Shown here: positions 22,927 to 34,618 of the stretch, in pieces
Layout: each line of letters opens with the position of its first letter
Position numbering within the stretch: the first letter of the stretch is position 1
DNA from: Humulus lupulus
Taxonomy: Eukaryota > Streptophyta > Magnoliopsida > Rosales > Cannabaceae
NCBI RefSeq assembly: GCF_963169125.1
Contig: NC_084796.1
Location: forward strand, 216,280,448 to 216,344,447
Reading direction: 5' to 3'
Length of the DNA: 64,000 bases
Notes under the pieces: model-generated
The model's input: the letters and a program-made list of their open reading frames with translations, nothing else
What the model was told of the DNA's origin: nothing
The model's database searches: none
Program-made: the position numbers and the translations under genes

Positions 22927-23260
22927 GCTTTGGACAGATGTGGTATGTTAATCTGTTAGAATCTTGGGCCGACTCTTCAACACCAAAAGGTTTGCCTAAA
23001 GCCGTCGTTCTCCGTAAACCGAGGCAATCCGCAGGTACATGATCATTTGATTACCTGACAGGTTGTACTTAATGCGTACACAGTTACCGAGTAAAACGTT
23101 TGGTTCAAAATTTCACCTCTCATTTAAGTAGTTTTTGTTTCAAAATAATTCTCATTCAGATTACCAAACTTTGTTCCATCTTCCAGAGAGAAGCTTCAAA
23201 GAAAACCCTAGAGATTTTCTCCAGCTCAAACCTTCATCAATCATCCCATTCGGTGTGATA

Positions 23261-26200
23261 ATGTCTTCTCGTTCATCTCCCGACCCTACGGATCGTGATG
23301 GATACAAAAATGCGTTCGAACGCATGCGCAAATCGTTCAACATTCCAGACAATGTGACGGTGAGGATGCTCTCGGAGGCCGAGCTTTGAGAATGGCGATT
23401 TAAGGACGTAGTGAAGCCTACTGAGATAGTCATGAGCTTGAGACATATCGAATGGCTCCGCTTCCCTCTCCCGGCACTGCTTGTTCAGATAATTTCAAAC
23501 TCCGGGGCTCACATTTCGCAATTCCTTCCAAATGCCATTCAATCTATAGTCGGGGCCCAGATGATAGGGAGCCTTAGGAATGTCAATATTCAATTGAACG
23601 ACATCTATGCGTGCTTCACCAAGTCTACGAACAAGGTGATAGAGGGAAAGCCTTGGAAAACTTTCTACCTCTCTCCCAAAAAGGATCGGACAATGTTCAC
23701 CGATTTCGATAGCTCCCATCGAAATTGGGATAAATACTTCTTTGCTGTTGGAGGAGCATGGTACCCTGAGTACGTGCCTCAGGAAATTTTTCCTCTGGCC
23801 AGGGTGTTTATAAAAGGTGAGTCATGTTTTTCATTAATTTTAATGTGAATTAATCGTATCTGGATGATTGTCGAGTATTTTAACTTTTTGTACTGCTGCT
23901 TCGGTTTTTCGTACCAGATTTTTCTTGGCCTCAGGTCAGCATGAGTTCTGAGCGACAGAGCAAGCTGACAGAGAAGGGGCTTCTTCACGAATCTAAGGAG
24001 AATGCCATTAGTATCAGGGGTGTACTGAACTCCTACTGTATGCAGATTATGACTCGGCTCTGCTTCGTTGATCGAGTCGACCCTGGAGCTGTGCGGGTTA
24101 GATCGCAGAAGGGTGACATGGCCCTAGGTAAGATTACTGCGGCATGCGCGAAGCAGCTGGGAGCTTTCCTGAAGAAATCTCCTCCTACTCCTTCAACTTT
24201 TTCACTGACGAAAGCAGAGTTCGAAAGGGCGTGCACTGAAACCTTCAACGCGTGTGCCAAGCGTCAAGGGGTCCCAGAGGGTAAAAAGAAGAAGGGTTCT
24301 GGCCTGGCTACAGAGTCTTCCCCTGACAAGTCCGGCCTATCGCGCAGGTCTTCTCGCATCCAAGGGCGGTCGTCCACGCCTTCTGACGCTCTGCAAATCA
24401 AGCCTTTTCAGCAAGTGCCTTTGCCTACAGACGCCTTGGGAAAAAGAAAGGAGCGTGAGGAGTCCTCTTCTGAAGATTCGGACGACGGGAAGTGCATTTC
24501 GTCGAAGCTTCGGATCCCGAAAGGCTCTGTCCCCACTCCTCAAGGATCTTCTCTAGCAATCCCCAAACTTTCCCCTGGTAAATTGCCAACAGGTCAGGCC
24601 CTCTCGTTGTGCAAAAAGCCACGGGGATTTACCCCTGCTGGGCATTTACCTGGGGCATCTTCTGTTACTCCTGCAACTGGATCTTTCTTGGTAGCGAGCT
24701 CAGAAGGGGTGGCTCATGTAGAGGGCGCTTCCTCTTCTCCTTCCAAATTACCAGGAGAGGAGACTGGAGACGGAGTGCAGGATGGATTACCGATGGAGGT
24801 GAAGTCGCCTGCTGTTTGTGCGAAGCTGTCAGAGGCATTGACCTCTGCTTCTGATTTAGACGAAGGGTCTGCCGTTGGCCATAAACGTGGCTCAGAGGGC
24901 AGGCGGCCTTCCTCTGCCTCTCGTAAAAACAAGCTTCTAGAGGATGCTTTCGGGGAGGATTTTTGAATCTGCGGATATCATTTCTCTGCCAGTTGAGGCA
25001 AGTAAAGTCGTTGAGCCCAAAACTATCCCTGGGGGCCAGGAATCAGGGGCTGTCAAAGTAACAAGTGTTGACAGTCTCTGTGTTGACGTTTCTTCATTGC
25101 TGCCTACCACTTCTGAGTTTCATCCAGGAGATGTCACTGCTGTGTCCCCGAAGGGTACTAACACTTTTGAATCTCCTAGCGCTTTCTTGGAGCAGCTCAT
25201 GTCTTCTGCCGTGCAGACGCCAGTGTACGTCCCTAGTGATTTGGGTGAGGATGATAGCTTGTTTGTATGACCTTTGAAGACACATTCTTCTGGCGCGGGG
25301 ACAGTTGCGTTGGCGTCTGATAGCATTACGGTATCGACGTTAGCAGAAGGTGAGAAGCCAGTTGCCCCCGTTGCTTCTGCGGCTGCATCTGCAGGGGGAG
25401 AAGCAAGTGACAGAACAGGAGTAATGTCGGAATATGGCCCCTCTGCATCTAACGAAGTCATGGAGGAAATGCTACGCATAAGCAGACCCCATCTACCTAC
25501 AGAATCAATTGGATCTTTAAGTGGACAAGGCGATTTGTTGCAGCAAGTATCAGACCATATCTGATGGTGACTTAATTAAAAAATTAGGCTCTTTTCGCAT
25601 TTTGTTATATGTGTGTAATGTTATTTGTAATGGGCATAATCGATTTGTCACAGAGCTATGTATGTGCTTCGGCTGCAAGGCGAGAGTATGCGGCGGCTAT
25701 GCAGAATGGAGCCAAATTGGCAGAGCAGATGGCGAAATTAGAAGAGGAGCGGTCAGGGGGAAAGATGGCTGGGGCGAATCGAGATGTGCTGGTGGAGGCC
25801 ATCAAGAGGCTAGAAATAGAGTTGGCAGAGGCGAAAAAGAGGGTGGTCGCCACGGAGGAGAAGCTGTTAAGCACTGTCGGTCTTGAAGTAGAGCGCGACA
25901 AACTGAAAGCTGACTTGATGGATATGACCAATAAGTGGATGGAAAAAAGGCAATTCTGCGTTCAGCATGAAGCCCGCATGGAGAAGCTTAGCAGTATGAT
26001 GAGCGACCTTGAAGAAGATATTGTGTCGTTGCAGTCTGATAAGGAGACCTTAGAGAAAGAGAAAAAAGAGCTGGAGCAAAGGGCGAACAGTCTTGAGGCC
26101 AGCGCAGCAGAGGCCAAGAAGCAGAAATTAGAAACTGAACTTCTGTTTGGGAAGAAGTTGAAGGAAGCAGAAGAGGTACGTGACTCGTCTTTTGTTATTG

Positions 26201-26697
26201 ATGCATTAGAAAATTAATGGGCCCATAGAACACGTGTGTTGATTCCGTGATGTTTTTTGTTTTTGCAGAGGGCAGCAGAGGCAGCTGTTGAAGCCACTAG
26301 GCAGCGTATTCGAGATCGAGAGATCACCGAACGCAAGCTTGCGAGAGTGGCAGAGGTGGACACTGCCAAGTATCTGGATTTGGCATTACGTAATAAGAAG
26401 CAGACCCCAGAGGAGAAATGGGCAAAACTGGAGATGTATTGTAAGAACGTTGATGTAAAGATAGGAGAGTATGACGTCGACAAGTATTTGAATGAGCTTG
26501 GGGATTTGCAGATTTCTTATCCGCCATGTCATCTGGAGAAATTGAAGCTGAGGGGTGATACGTTGGGATCGATGTATAATGCCAACAGGGAAGCCGCTGA
26601 AGATAGTGTTGCCAACGTGGCTTCTGATAAAAAAGCATCAGGTTCTGCCTCTGTAGCTGAGGGCAAGTCAGAGGGTGAAAGAGGTGTCGTAGAATAA
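23261..26697 (+). pseudogene. Antisense four-exon gene of Tat-2 (same domain layout as in Tat-1)
   Basis: A spliced gene opposite to Tat-2 gag-pol. The start is ATG 23261 (MSSRSSPDPTD). Exons: 23261-23816, 23918-25546, 25654-26175 and 26269-26697. Introns have GT...AG ends (AAG|GTGAGT ... ACCAG|A; CAA|GTATCA ... CACAG|AG; GAG|GTACGT ... GCAG|AG) and phases 1, 0, 0 that fit. Exon 1 carries FPLPALLVQIISNSGAHISQ, then FLPNAIQSIVGAQM, a KPWKTFYLSP block and WDKYFFAVGG, in the same order as exon 1 of the Tat-1 antisense gene. Exon 2 is Ser/Pro-rich with an acidic SSSEDSDDGK. Exons 3 and 4 form a long coiled coil (about 25690-26420). Lesions: TGA at 23387, a one-base shift near 24955-24966, TGA at 25268. 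An AATAAA lies near 26742. Function unknown; possibly related to PF04195. Confidence 0.78.
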
Positions 26698-26909
26698 ACG
26701 ACTCACTTTTGTTTTGTTAACTTTTGTCATTAACTTCTGTAAATAAATTATTTGGGCTCTCCAGGCCGTTAGTTTGTAATTGATTGTAATAGAACACATT
26801 GTTAATACAAATAGAACTTTGTTTCCTGTTAGTTGCCTTGGTGTGTGTACTGTATGGGTTTTTTGTCGTTTAGGGCTTAATTGAATGCATGTTGACAGGC
26901 GTATGTCGT

Positions 26910-27275
26910 ATGACGTACTTGGATCAGGAGCTTCATAGATCCTTTAGGCCTTTGCGTGCGAAATACAGCGAAAGATTATACAGATGGTGGGAGAGGATGC
27001 CCAGTTAAGTGTTGTATGATTGTTCCATCTTTGTGTTTTGGTGATGTGTTGGGGCTGAGAACATTGTCGTTGCAGGTGAGCACCGTGAGTGGACGAAGGT
27101 TCCCTTTTTAAGGAGAATCTTTGACAACCCACAGTGGCTTTACTCAACGTGGGCTCTGGAAGAGCTTATCAGAAGTGGCATCTCGTACTATATATCTTGT
27201 GAACGCTACGGGTTAGGCTATTCGATGCTAGAGAGTTCGATGGCAGAGTACATACGTCGTATCGAATGGGATTAA
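26910..27275 (+). CDS. Small two-exon gene of Tat-2, unknown function
   Basis: Two exons, 26910-27003 and 27076-27275, separated by a 72-bp intron (A|GTTAAGT ... GTTGCAG|GT), give an uninterrupted 97-codon protein with stop TAA at 27273. The phase fits: exon 1 ends after one base and the next two bases complete a Ser codon. The N-terminus is MTYLDQELHRSFRP; exon 2 carries REWTKVPFLRRIFDNP, TWALEELIRSGISYY and ends IRRIEWD. It is rich in Trp, Tyr and Arg, with no low-complexity sequence, and has no stop although the neighbouring genes do. I do not recognise a family. It lies 212 bp after the four-exon gene on the same strand, so it could be a separate gene or an alternative 3' part of that transcript. 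Start codon and donor are inferred. Confidence 0.5.
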
Positions 27276-28561
27276 TTATGGACAAGAGAATAGAGCAATT
27301 ATGAAGTCAGGGGTGGATATTGCCATTAATGTAATATAACTTATAAATAACAACTTCTGATTTATTGCTATTTTTTGAGTGTATATCGACTTTTGATTCC
27401 ATGCTTAGCATTTGTCAATTGAAGTTACTGTACAAATATTGAGAGAGGAATTGAGTAAATGTGTGTGTGCCCGCACTTAGCATCTGCTAATTTAAGTTGC
27501 TGTGATAACTGTGTCTTACTCCCGCGATGTGAGCAATATTGCTGGGTAGTGCACCTCCTTACGTATGTGTAGTAGTTGTAGTGGTCTTGTTCGGGTCTGG
27601 TCATGCCCCTGGGGATGGAAACTTTCCCATTAGATCAGAGGGGTTGACATGATCCGGACCGAGTGCGGAGGTCATAGCGTAGATCAGGGCACTGAAGAAG
27701 ATGCAAAAAGGTCAAGATTGTGGGGCGGGTATCTTTCCAGTGCACTCATACCATGTAGTGTGGTGGGGGGAGCTTGGGCTTCCGTGCATCCTGTCAGAGG
27801 CAGTCATTGTGCAGGATATGGGTGCGACTGCGGGAAAAGTTCCTCCCGGCCTTGGATTGCCAAACCAGTTGGTGTGTATTGGAGAGGAATCCGAAGCATG
27901 ACAGCAGGTGGTTCTACTGTGATAGTCAGGGCAGATTAGACGGCTGGAGACGCTCCTCTTATGTGGGTAAGAGGGTAGGGTTTGCAGTGCACCTCTGTTG
28001 GTCGGCCAGATCAGCATAGTCAGGGCAGATTAGACTGCAAAATGGCTGGCCGTAGCTCCCTGTGAGCTTAGTCAAGTCAGATTAGAATGCGGTACAAAAT
28101 CCAGTGAAACGTGCATGCAGAAGCGATAGGATCTTGCACGCAGACTGTGTGTAGTGGCCTTGTTGCCACGAACTGTTGAGATTCAGCCTGGTTCCAACGT
28201 GTGGGGCGTGATCCTCGCTATATTTCATCATTGCTCTTTGTCTATTGAATTGTAGGTTTATGTTTTGAGATCAAAGACATACGGTGTATTTCCATGGGGT
28301 GTTGGCAACTTCAAACATTAGATGATTGTTTATTTATAGTCATTGTGGTAGGTGGTGTTTGAGTACACGTGAATAATGCTACAAAGTTAGGTGAGGATAT
28401 TATTGAGGAACCCTTTCGAATAAAAAGTTAATTGTACCGCGTCTGACTTGGTGAAATATGGTTGATAATAATGCCAAGGAATTGAGTACACAAGAGAAAT
28501 TTAAAAGAATGTGAAAAAATGGAAAGTTGTTGTATTACTTTTGAATTGCACAGTACAACTA
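27276..28561. other. Tat-2 spacer between small gene and integrase end
   Basis: 1.3 kb with no supported gene. The phrase GGCAGATTAGAC recurs loosely between 27930 and 28100. It separates convergent transcription of the plus-strand genes and gag-pol. Confidence 0.5.
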
Positions 28562-31500
28562 TTAGCAATAATATTGCTTTAAAGACATTGAATTCCAAGT
28601 ACGGGGTACAATTTTCCCACTACGTACATTCTTTAGGGTGTAAGACCCTCTTCCTAATACTTTAATGATTTGGAAAGGCCCTTCCCAGTTAGGCTCTAGC
28701 TTCTTTTTATTGCCTGTGACCTTACGCAGAACCCAATCTCCTTCTCGAAATGTGCGTAAGTGAACCCTTTTGTTGTAGTAGCGTTCTGCTACCTTCTGAT
28801 AATTTTCCAGTCGTAATTGTGCCATTGTACGTGTTTCTTCTAGAAGGTCTAGGTTGTGCAGCAATTGAATGGTGTTCGTTGTTGGTTCAGATGCGATCTC
28901 TGTCCGAAGTGTAGGCAGACCAACTTCTGTTGGGATGATAGCTTCTGTTCCATAAACCATGGCGTAGGGAGATTCCCCCGTGGAGGATCTTTTTGTTGTT
29001 CTGTAAGCCCATAACACTTTCGGTAATTCTTCTACCCATGCTCCTTTTTTGTCTTCCAAATTCTTCTTAATGTTGGCAAAGATGACTTTGTTAGAAGCCT
29101 CTGCTTGGCCATTGCCCTATGGGTAAGTGACAGAGGCGAAGCTTAGCTTGATCTTGTATGTGTCGCATAGCTCTTGTACCTTTGCATTTTGGAATGGAGT
29201 GCCGTTGTCGACGACTATCTCCCAGGGTATTCCAAATTGACATATAATATGCTTCCAGATGAAGGACATAGTGTCTGTTTTGCTGACCGTGACGTACGCC
29301 TCTGCCACAACCCATTTTGTGAAGTAGTCAGTGGCTACAAGAGCATACCGTCGTCCTCCAGCAGCCTTAGGTAGTTCACCTACCACATCCATACCCCATT
29401 TTGCAAATGGCCAAGGTGCAACGATGGAGTGTAGGGTTTGAGCATGTTGATGGATGGTGGGTGCAAATCGTTGGCATTTGTCGCATTTTTTGGCATAATC
29501 CCGTGCTTCTGTCATCATGTATGGCCAGTAATACCCTGCTGTAAGTGCCTTGTGTGCCAAGCTCCGTCCCCCTGTGTGATTTCCACATGTCCCCTCATGT
29601 ATTTCTTCTAACAATTTTTTAGCTTCTGATGGGCGCAAACATCGTAGGTATGGTCCATTGAAGGATTTTCGGAACAACGTTCCATGGATCATGGAATAGC
29701 GTTGTGCCCGAAGTCGCAGAACTTTTGCATCTTTTGGATTAGGTGGGAGCTCGGAGGTGGTCAAGTACTTGATGATCGGATCTATCCAGCATTCAGGTTC
29801 TGACGAGGTGGAATAGACTTCCATATCTTTGCTTGATCGGCTTATGGATATGAAGGACTGTCGTGTGCATCCTCCTGCAGAAGCTAATTTGGCAAGAGCG
29901 TCGGCCTTCTGATTTTGCTCCCTGGGTACTAGTATGAGTTCAAACTGGCGAAAATGCGATCGCAAGTCAGTTACCTTCTGTAGAAGGCTAGCCAGATGGG
30001 GTGCTTTGGTGTCGAAATTTCCAGCCACTTGTTCTATCATAAGCTGCGAATCGCCTCTGACGTTGAGACGTTGGATTCCCATTTCTCGTGCGAGTTCCAA
30101 ACCATAGATTAGTGCCTCATATTCTGCTTCATTATTCATTGTGGATTGCTCTAAATGGATAGCTTCTTCAATTTTGAGTCCTGAGGGAGCTTCTAATACG
30201 ACGACAATACCAGCCCCTTGGGAATTGGATGCTCCGTCAGTGTACATTGTCCACAGCCATTGATCTTCTGATTCTAGTAATTCTGGCAGGGCGTCAGGAG
30301 TAAATGACTGAATTTCAACCAGGAAGTCAGCGAGTACCTGCCCCATTTTAGCTTTTCATGGAAAAAACTGAATATCGTATGTCCCAAGCTCAATGGCCCA
30401 TTTAGATAATCTTCCAGAAAGGTCGGTCTTACTCAGTACCTGCTTTAATGGATAGTCCGTATATACGATGATCGTGTGGCTTTCGAAGTATTGTCGTAAC
30501 TTCTTTTTGGCCGTGAGGAGTGCGAGTGCCAATTTTTCCATCATACTGTATCGAGTTTCAGCATCTAACAACATCTTGCGGCAGTAGAACACTGGCCTCT
30601 GACGATTGGCTTCTTCTCGAAAAAGAACGGAACTTACAGCGAATCGTGAGACAGACAAATATAAGAATAAATCTTCATTAGCAATAGGAGAGCTCAATAT
30701 AGGAGGGGAGCTCAAATAAGTCTTCAACTCGTCCAATTCTTTTTGCTGTTCTGGTCCCCATGTGGTGTTCGTAGACTTCTTTATGCACTGTAAGAAGGGT
30801 TGGCAGCGGTCTGACATTCGTGATATGAATCGACTTAATGCTACTATTTTGCTGGTCAGAGCCTGTATGTCTCGGATGGTTCGGGGTTCCTTAATTTCTG
30901 AGAGGGACGCAATTTGTGTTGGGCTCGCCTCGATGCCCCTCTGACTGACGATGTATCCCAAGAACTGCCCGGAGGACACTCCAAAGACACATTTTGTGGG
31001 GTTTAATTTCATTTTATAAGCATCAAGGATGTCGAAACATTCCGTCAAGTCGTCTATATGTGAAGAGCTTTGTTTGGACTTGATGACCATATCGTCAATA
31101 TAAATCTCCATATTTCTCCCGAGTAATGAGGAAAACAGCTTGTGCATCAACCTCTGATATGTCGCGCCTGCATTCTTTAGACCGAAGGGCATAACTTTGT
31201 AACAATATAAACCATCTTCTGTTATGAATGCTGTATGAATCCTATCCTCTGATTTCATGGGGATCTGATTGTATCCAGAGTAGGCGTCGAGGAAGCTCAT
31301 CCTTTCATATCCTGCCGTGGCGTCTATCATCTGATCGATCTTTGGTAAAGGGTAGCTATCTTTGGGACAGGCTTTGTTTAGATTTGTGTAGTCTACGCAT
31401 ACTCTCTTTTTCCCATTCTTCTTTGGGACCACGATGGGGTTGGCAAGCCAACTGGGGTATAAACATTCTTCGATTGCCCCCGTGCTCAGGAGCCGTTGGA

Positions 31501-32599
31501 CCTCCTCTTGTATGACTTGATTCACCTCTGGAGCGAATCTCCTCTGCTTCTGTTTGACGGGTGGGAAGTAGTTGGAGATATTCAAGCTGTGGCTCATGAC
31601 AGAAGGGTCTATTCCGGGTATGTCGTGTGGTGTCCAGGCAAAAGTTCTCATTCTGGTTTGGAGAAATCGTACGAGGGTCTGCCTCTCATCTTCAGAGAGC
31701 TTGGTACTTACCAAGACCGTTTTTGTAGGGTCAGCGTCGTCCAGACCCACTTGTTCTAAGGTATCTAGTGTAACTTGGGGTTTTTCTTGGTCTTCTTCTA
31801 GATTGATTCCTTTTAGGCACGCTGGTAGGTACTGCTGTAATTGCTATTTGTCAGGAGAGTCTTCATGGGAGGCAGAGCTATTTATTTCTTTTAAGGTAAG
31901 GAAGCACTTTTTGGCCTGCTTCTGGCAGCCTTTGATGTCGACAGTGTATCGGCCGTTGAGTGATTGACACCGCATCACCTGATGTAGAGTGGATACTACC
32001 CCCTGCATCCGGTGGATCCAACCTCTCCCCATGATGGCGTTATAGCTCGTGGTGGAGTCTATAATGAGGAAGTCTACTGGAAGGGCGCGTTCTGCAGCTA
32101 CCACAGTTAATCGAACGACGCCCTTCAGATAGACTCTGTGGCTATTGAATCCCAGAATGGGCATGGTGGAGGGTCGGATCTGATTTTCCTCTAGTCCCAT
32201 TTTCTGGAAGGCTTCCCAGAAGAGGATGTCGACCCCACTACCCCCATCGATCAGAACTCTACCCAGCTGGCAGTGGTCAACTTGTAAGGAAATGACGAGT
32301 GGATCGTCATGAGGCAGGTGGATGCCCTTCAGGTCTTCGTCAATGAAGGTGATAGCAGAGGCTGTGTAGCTTCTTTCTTCTGAAGTGACGAGATTGACTA
32401 CGTGGCCTAATGATTTATACCGCTTCACTCGTTCTTCCATCCTCTTATGGATTTTAGACGCGTGCTCTTGATTATCAGTGGGTTCTACGATCTCGTGGAT
32501 CATAGGGACTTGTTTAAGAGGCTCCGAGGTGCTGTCAGAGGCGGTGTGTACGGGGTCTGACGCCGGCGGAGTGGGGGAAAAAGCTGTGTTCTGCCGCGA
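28562..32599 (-). pseudogene. Tat-2 pol: protease, RT, RNase H, archaeal-type RNase H, integrase, broken by stops
   Basis: Continuous with gag in one frame. Protease active site VLIDGGSGVDIL at about 32248 (the usual second Ser is Gly here). RT spans about 31500-30950 with YIDDMVIKS near 31100. RNase H follows to about 30360. The archaeal-type RNase H is at about 30250-29870 (YTDGASN, NNEAEYEAL, GDSQLMIEQ, KADALAKLA). Integrase has an HHCC motif (HEGTCGNHTGG to CDKCQRF, 29620-29460) and a DDE core with Asp in GMDVVG and Asp in VVDNGT; the Glu lies in QAEASNK just past the stop at 29117. In-frame stops: TAG 31844, TGA 30356, TAG 29117. The genuine end is at 28562. The frame is otherwise open, so this copy decayed recently. 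Confidence 0.93.
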
Positions 32600-34104
32600 G
32601 GCGCCTGGTCTGCCTGTCTCCTTGATGTATTGGGTAAGCTGCCCACTCCTCATGAGGGCTTGGATCTGATTGTTCAGATTGTGGTATTCAGCGATCGTAT
32701 GACCATGATCTTTGTGGAAGAGACAGTATCTGCTTTTATCCCTTCTGTCAGATGGAGTGTTAATTTTGTAGGGCTCTCGCCATATAGGCCTATCTTTATT
32801 TTCTTCATAAATGACTTCTTGCGGGACGGTGTATTCGAAGGATGGGTACCGCGATGGCTGTTGATCCTGTCTTGGCCTTTTTCCTTCCTTCGTATGATCT
32901 GTTTGGTTCCGCTTCCTCTTGTCATCCCTGACAGGTGGTGGAGGGTTATTCGCTGGGGGAGCGCAAATGAGTGCAGTCTTCTTCTGTGCGCGCTCTCGAA
33001 ATTCTAAGACCCTGAAGACGCCCTCAGCTCGGGTCTGCACGTCTACCATGTCGTATGGTGGTGTCATAGTGAGATTCTCATGCAAGATTTACCCCACCTG
33101 CAAGCTTTTGACGAAGAGATTTTCTGCGGTGAATGGGTCGACGTCGTGGATTTGATGCATGAGGTCAATGAAACGCTGTAGGTATGCCTTTCGATGTTCA
33201 TTCTCCCCTTGTTCAATTCGATAAAGATCGGCCATTGTTCTGGGAGCCTCTCGGTTCGCGCTGTACTGCTGTAAGAAGGACCGTCGGAGGTCATTAAAAC
33301 TGTCGAGTGATCCAGCCTTTAATTGTCAGAACCATAACAGAGCCGGCCCGGAGAAAGTTGTTGAAAAGACTTTGCATTGTATGGCTTCGTTATTAGCTTC
33401 TAACGCCATCTTTTGTTGAAATTGAAATAGGTGGTTTAGCGGGTCTCCCTTTCCATTGAATGCAGGCAGGGAAGGGGTGATGAAGTCCCGAGGCTTTGGC
33501 TCATTCAGAATCCATTCCGAGAAAGGCGATTTTTCAGTGGTTCTTGATACAAGATCCAAATGGTCGGTGGCGTAGGCGGATCGCCCATCTGAGAACTTCT
33601 GCATCATTTCCCTCATCATGTCTTCTTTCCAGCTGTCCAAGAAACGGATCGAGGGAACGCGACCTTTAGAGGGAGAATCGTGTGCGACTTGAGGTACGGT
33701 GTGTTGAGGCCGGACGTCGGTTGTTGGCTGAGCGGGTCCAGTGGGTTCTGCTTCGGCCCGCCCTTGCGTGCCAGAGGTTGGGGCTTGTCGCCCGTCGGTC
33801 CCAGAGGATGGGGGGATGGCTTGTGATTGCCCGTTACCCAGGTTCATGTTGTGAGGTGGGGAATTAACACGGTCGACTAGAACGTCAGATCTGTTAGAAT
33901 CAAGATTCTCGTGGGCTTGGGTGTTGCGAATTGTGCCAGCGGACCTGCGCAGCTCAACAATCTCTGCTTCGAGCCTAGCTTGGCCTTCGGTTAATGTCTT
34001 GATTGCCTCGTCGGACGACACATCCTTTCGATCTGGTCGCTCATGTTCGTCGGAGGGACGCTTTGTGCAACTGGGCCCGAAACTCCGTTGCCTTTGGGTG
34101 GCAT
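32600..34104 (-). pseudogene. Tat-2 gag, broken
   Basis: Gag of Tat-2. The likely start is ATG 34104 (MPPKGNG), 70 bp downstream of the primer-binding site; a frameshift near 34020 moves into the main frame. The retrotransposon-gag domain lies at about 33520-33200 (FNGKGDPLNHLFQFQQKM, FSGPALLWF). The knuckle motif CLFHKDHGHTIAEY at about 32725 has Tyr where the last Cys is expected. In-frame stops are TGA 33326 and TAA 33089. The next stop (31844) lies in pol. No gap separates gag from protease, so a single polyprotein is likely. Confidence 0.9.
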
Positions 34105-34171
34105 AGCTTCTGGGATTGCAGTGGATCTTGATTTCTTGGTTCGACGACGTGGCTAAGGCCGACACGTTTAT

Positions 34172-34193
34172 CGATTCCCACAGACGGCGCCAA
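34172..34193 (-). other. Tat-2 primer-binding site
   Basis: On the minus strand, two bases after the LTR end, the sequence TTGGCGCCGTCTGTGGGAA is a common plant gypsy tRNA-primer site. It fixes 34195-34618 as the 5' LTR. Confidence 0.85.
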
Positions 34194-34194
34194 T

Positions 34195-34618
34195 TGTTGG
34201 GGCAACAATTTGTCTTTCTATATATGGAGGTAAAGACCCGACAACGTTTGGCGACTTGCTCCTTCTCCGGTGATGAAATCTGCCTTTGACTTGTCGGGAT
34301 TTCCTGCAAGAAAGACACTCCGATGCTTAAGTCAGTTCAAAGTTCGATCCCTTTTTCCTTCTCAAAATCTCATATTTATAGGATGAAATATACAAAACAG
34401 TTAGTTGGTTCAAGTGGACCCTGAAAATGAGGAAGGAGAATAACTAAATTTCCCTCCAAAAATACCAACTTTTAAGATGTCTCGCTCAGAGGTCAGAGGC
34501 GCGGATTGCCTCTGACTTACAGCTTCTGCCTTTGGAACATCCCTTTGTCTAAACGCTCCATTTTGAATATTTGATAAATGAGGCAAGTGTTTTCGGGCCG
34601 AACATTTTGGGCCCAACA
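34195..34618 (-). repeat. 5' LTR of Tat-2
   Basis: 424 bp. On the minus strand it begins TGTTGGGCCC and ends at the CA before the primer-binding site. TATAAATA on the minus strand (34373-34380) is the likely core promoter of the genomic RNA. Confidence 0.95.

Larger units (their letters stand above)
22485..34618 (-). mobile_element. Tat-2: complete Ty3/gypsy Tat-lineage LTR retrotransposon, coding-defective
   Basis: A 12,134-bp element on the minus strand with LTRs at 22485-22909 and 34195-34618, starting TGTTGGGG (plus-strand reading) and ending CCCAACA. Target duplication is AATAC (22480-22484) versus GATAC (34619-34623); the copy of the locus at 54447-54451 reads GAAAC. The LTRs differ by about eight substitutions and one small indel, by eye about 98% identical. 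Order on the minus strand: primer-binding site, gag, protease, RT, RNase H, archaeal-type RNase H, integrase. Two genes on the plus strand lie between integrase and the 3' LTR. Gag-pol carries five in-frame stops. Confidence 0.95.

Noticed and set aside
27701..27901. 66-codon ORF between the small Tat-2 gene and integrase
   Set aside because: Reads smoothly but has no family motif, no splice partner and overlapping ORFs on both strands; I could not support it as a gene.
32478..33155. Plus-strand ORFs opposite Tat-2 gag
   Set aside because: Shadows of the minus-strand gag frame, with no conserved features.
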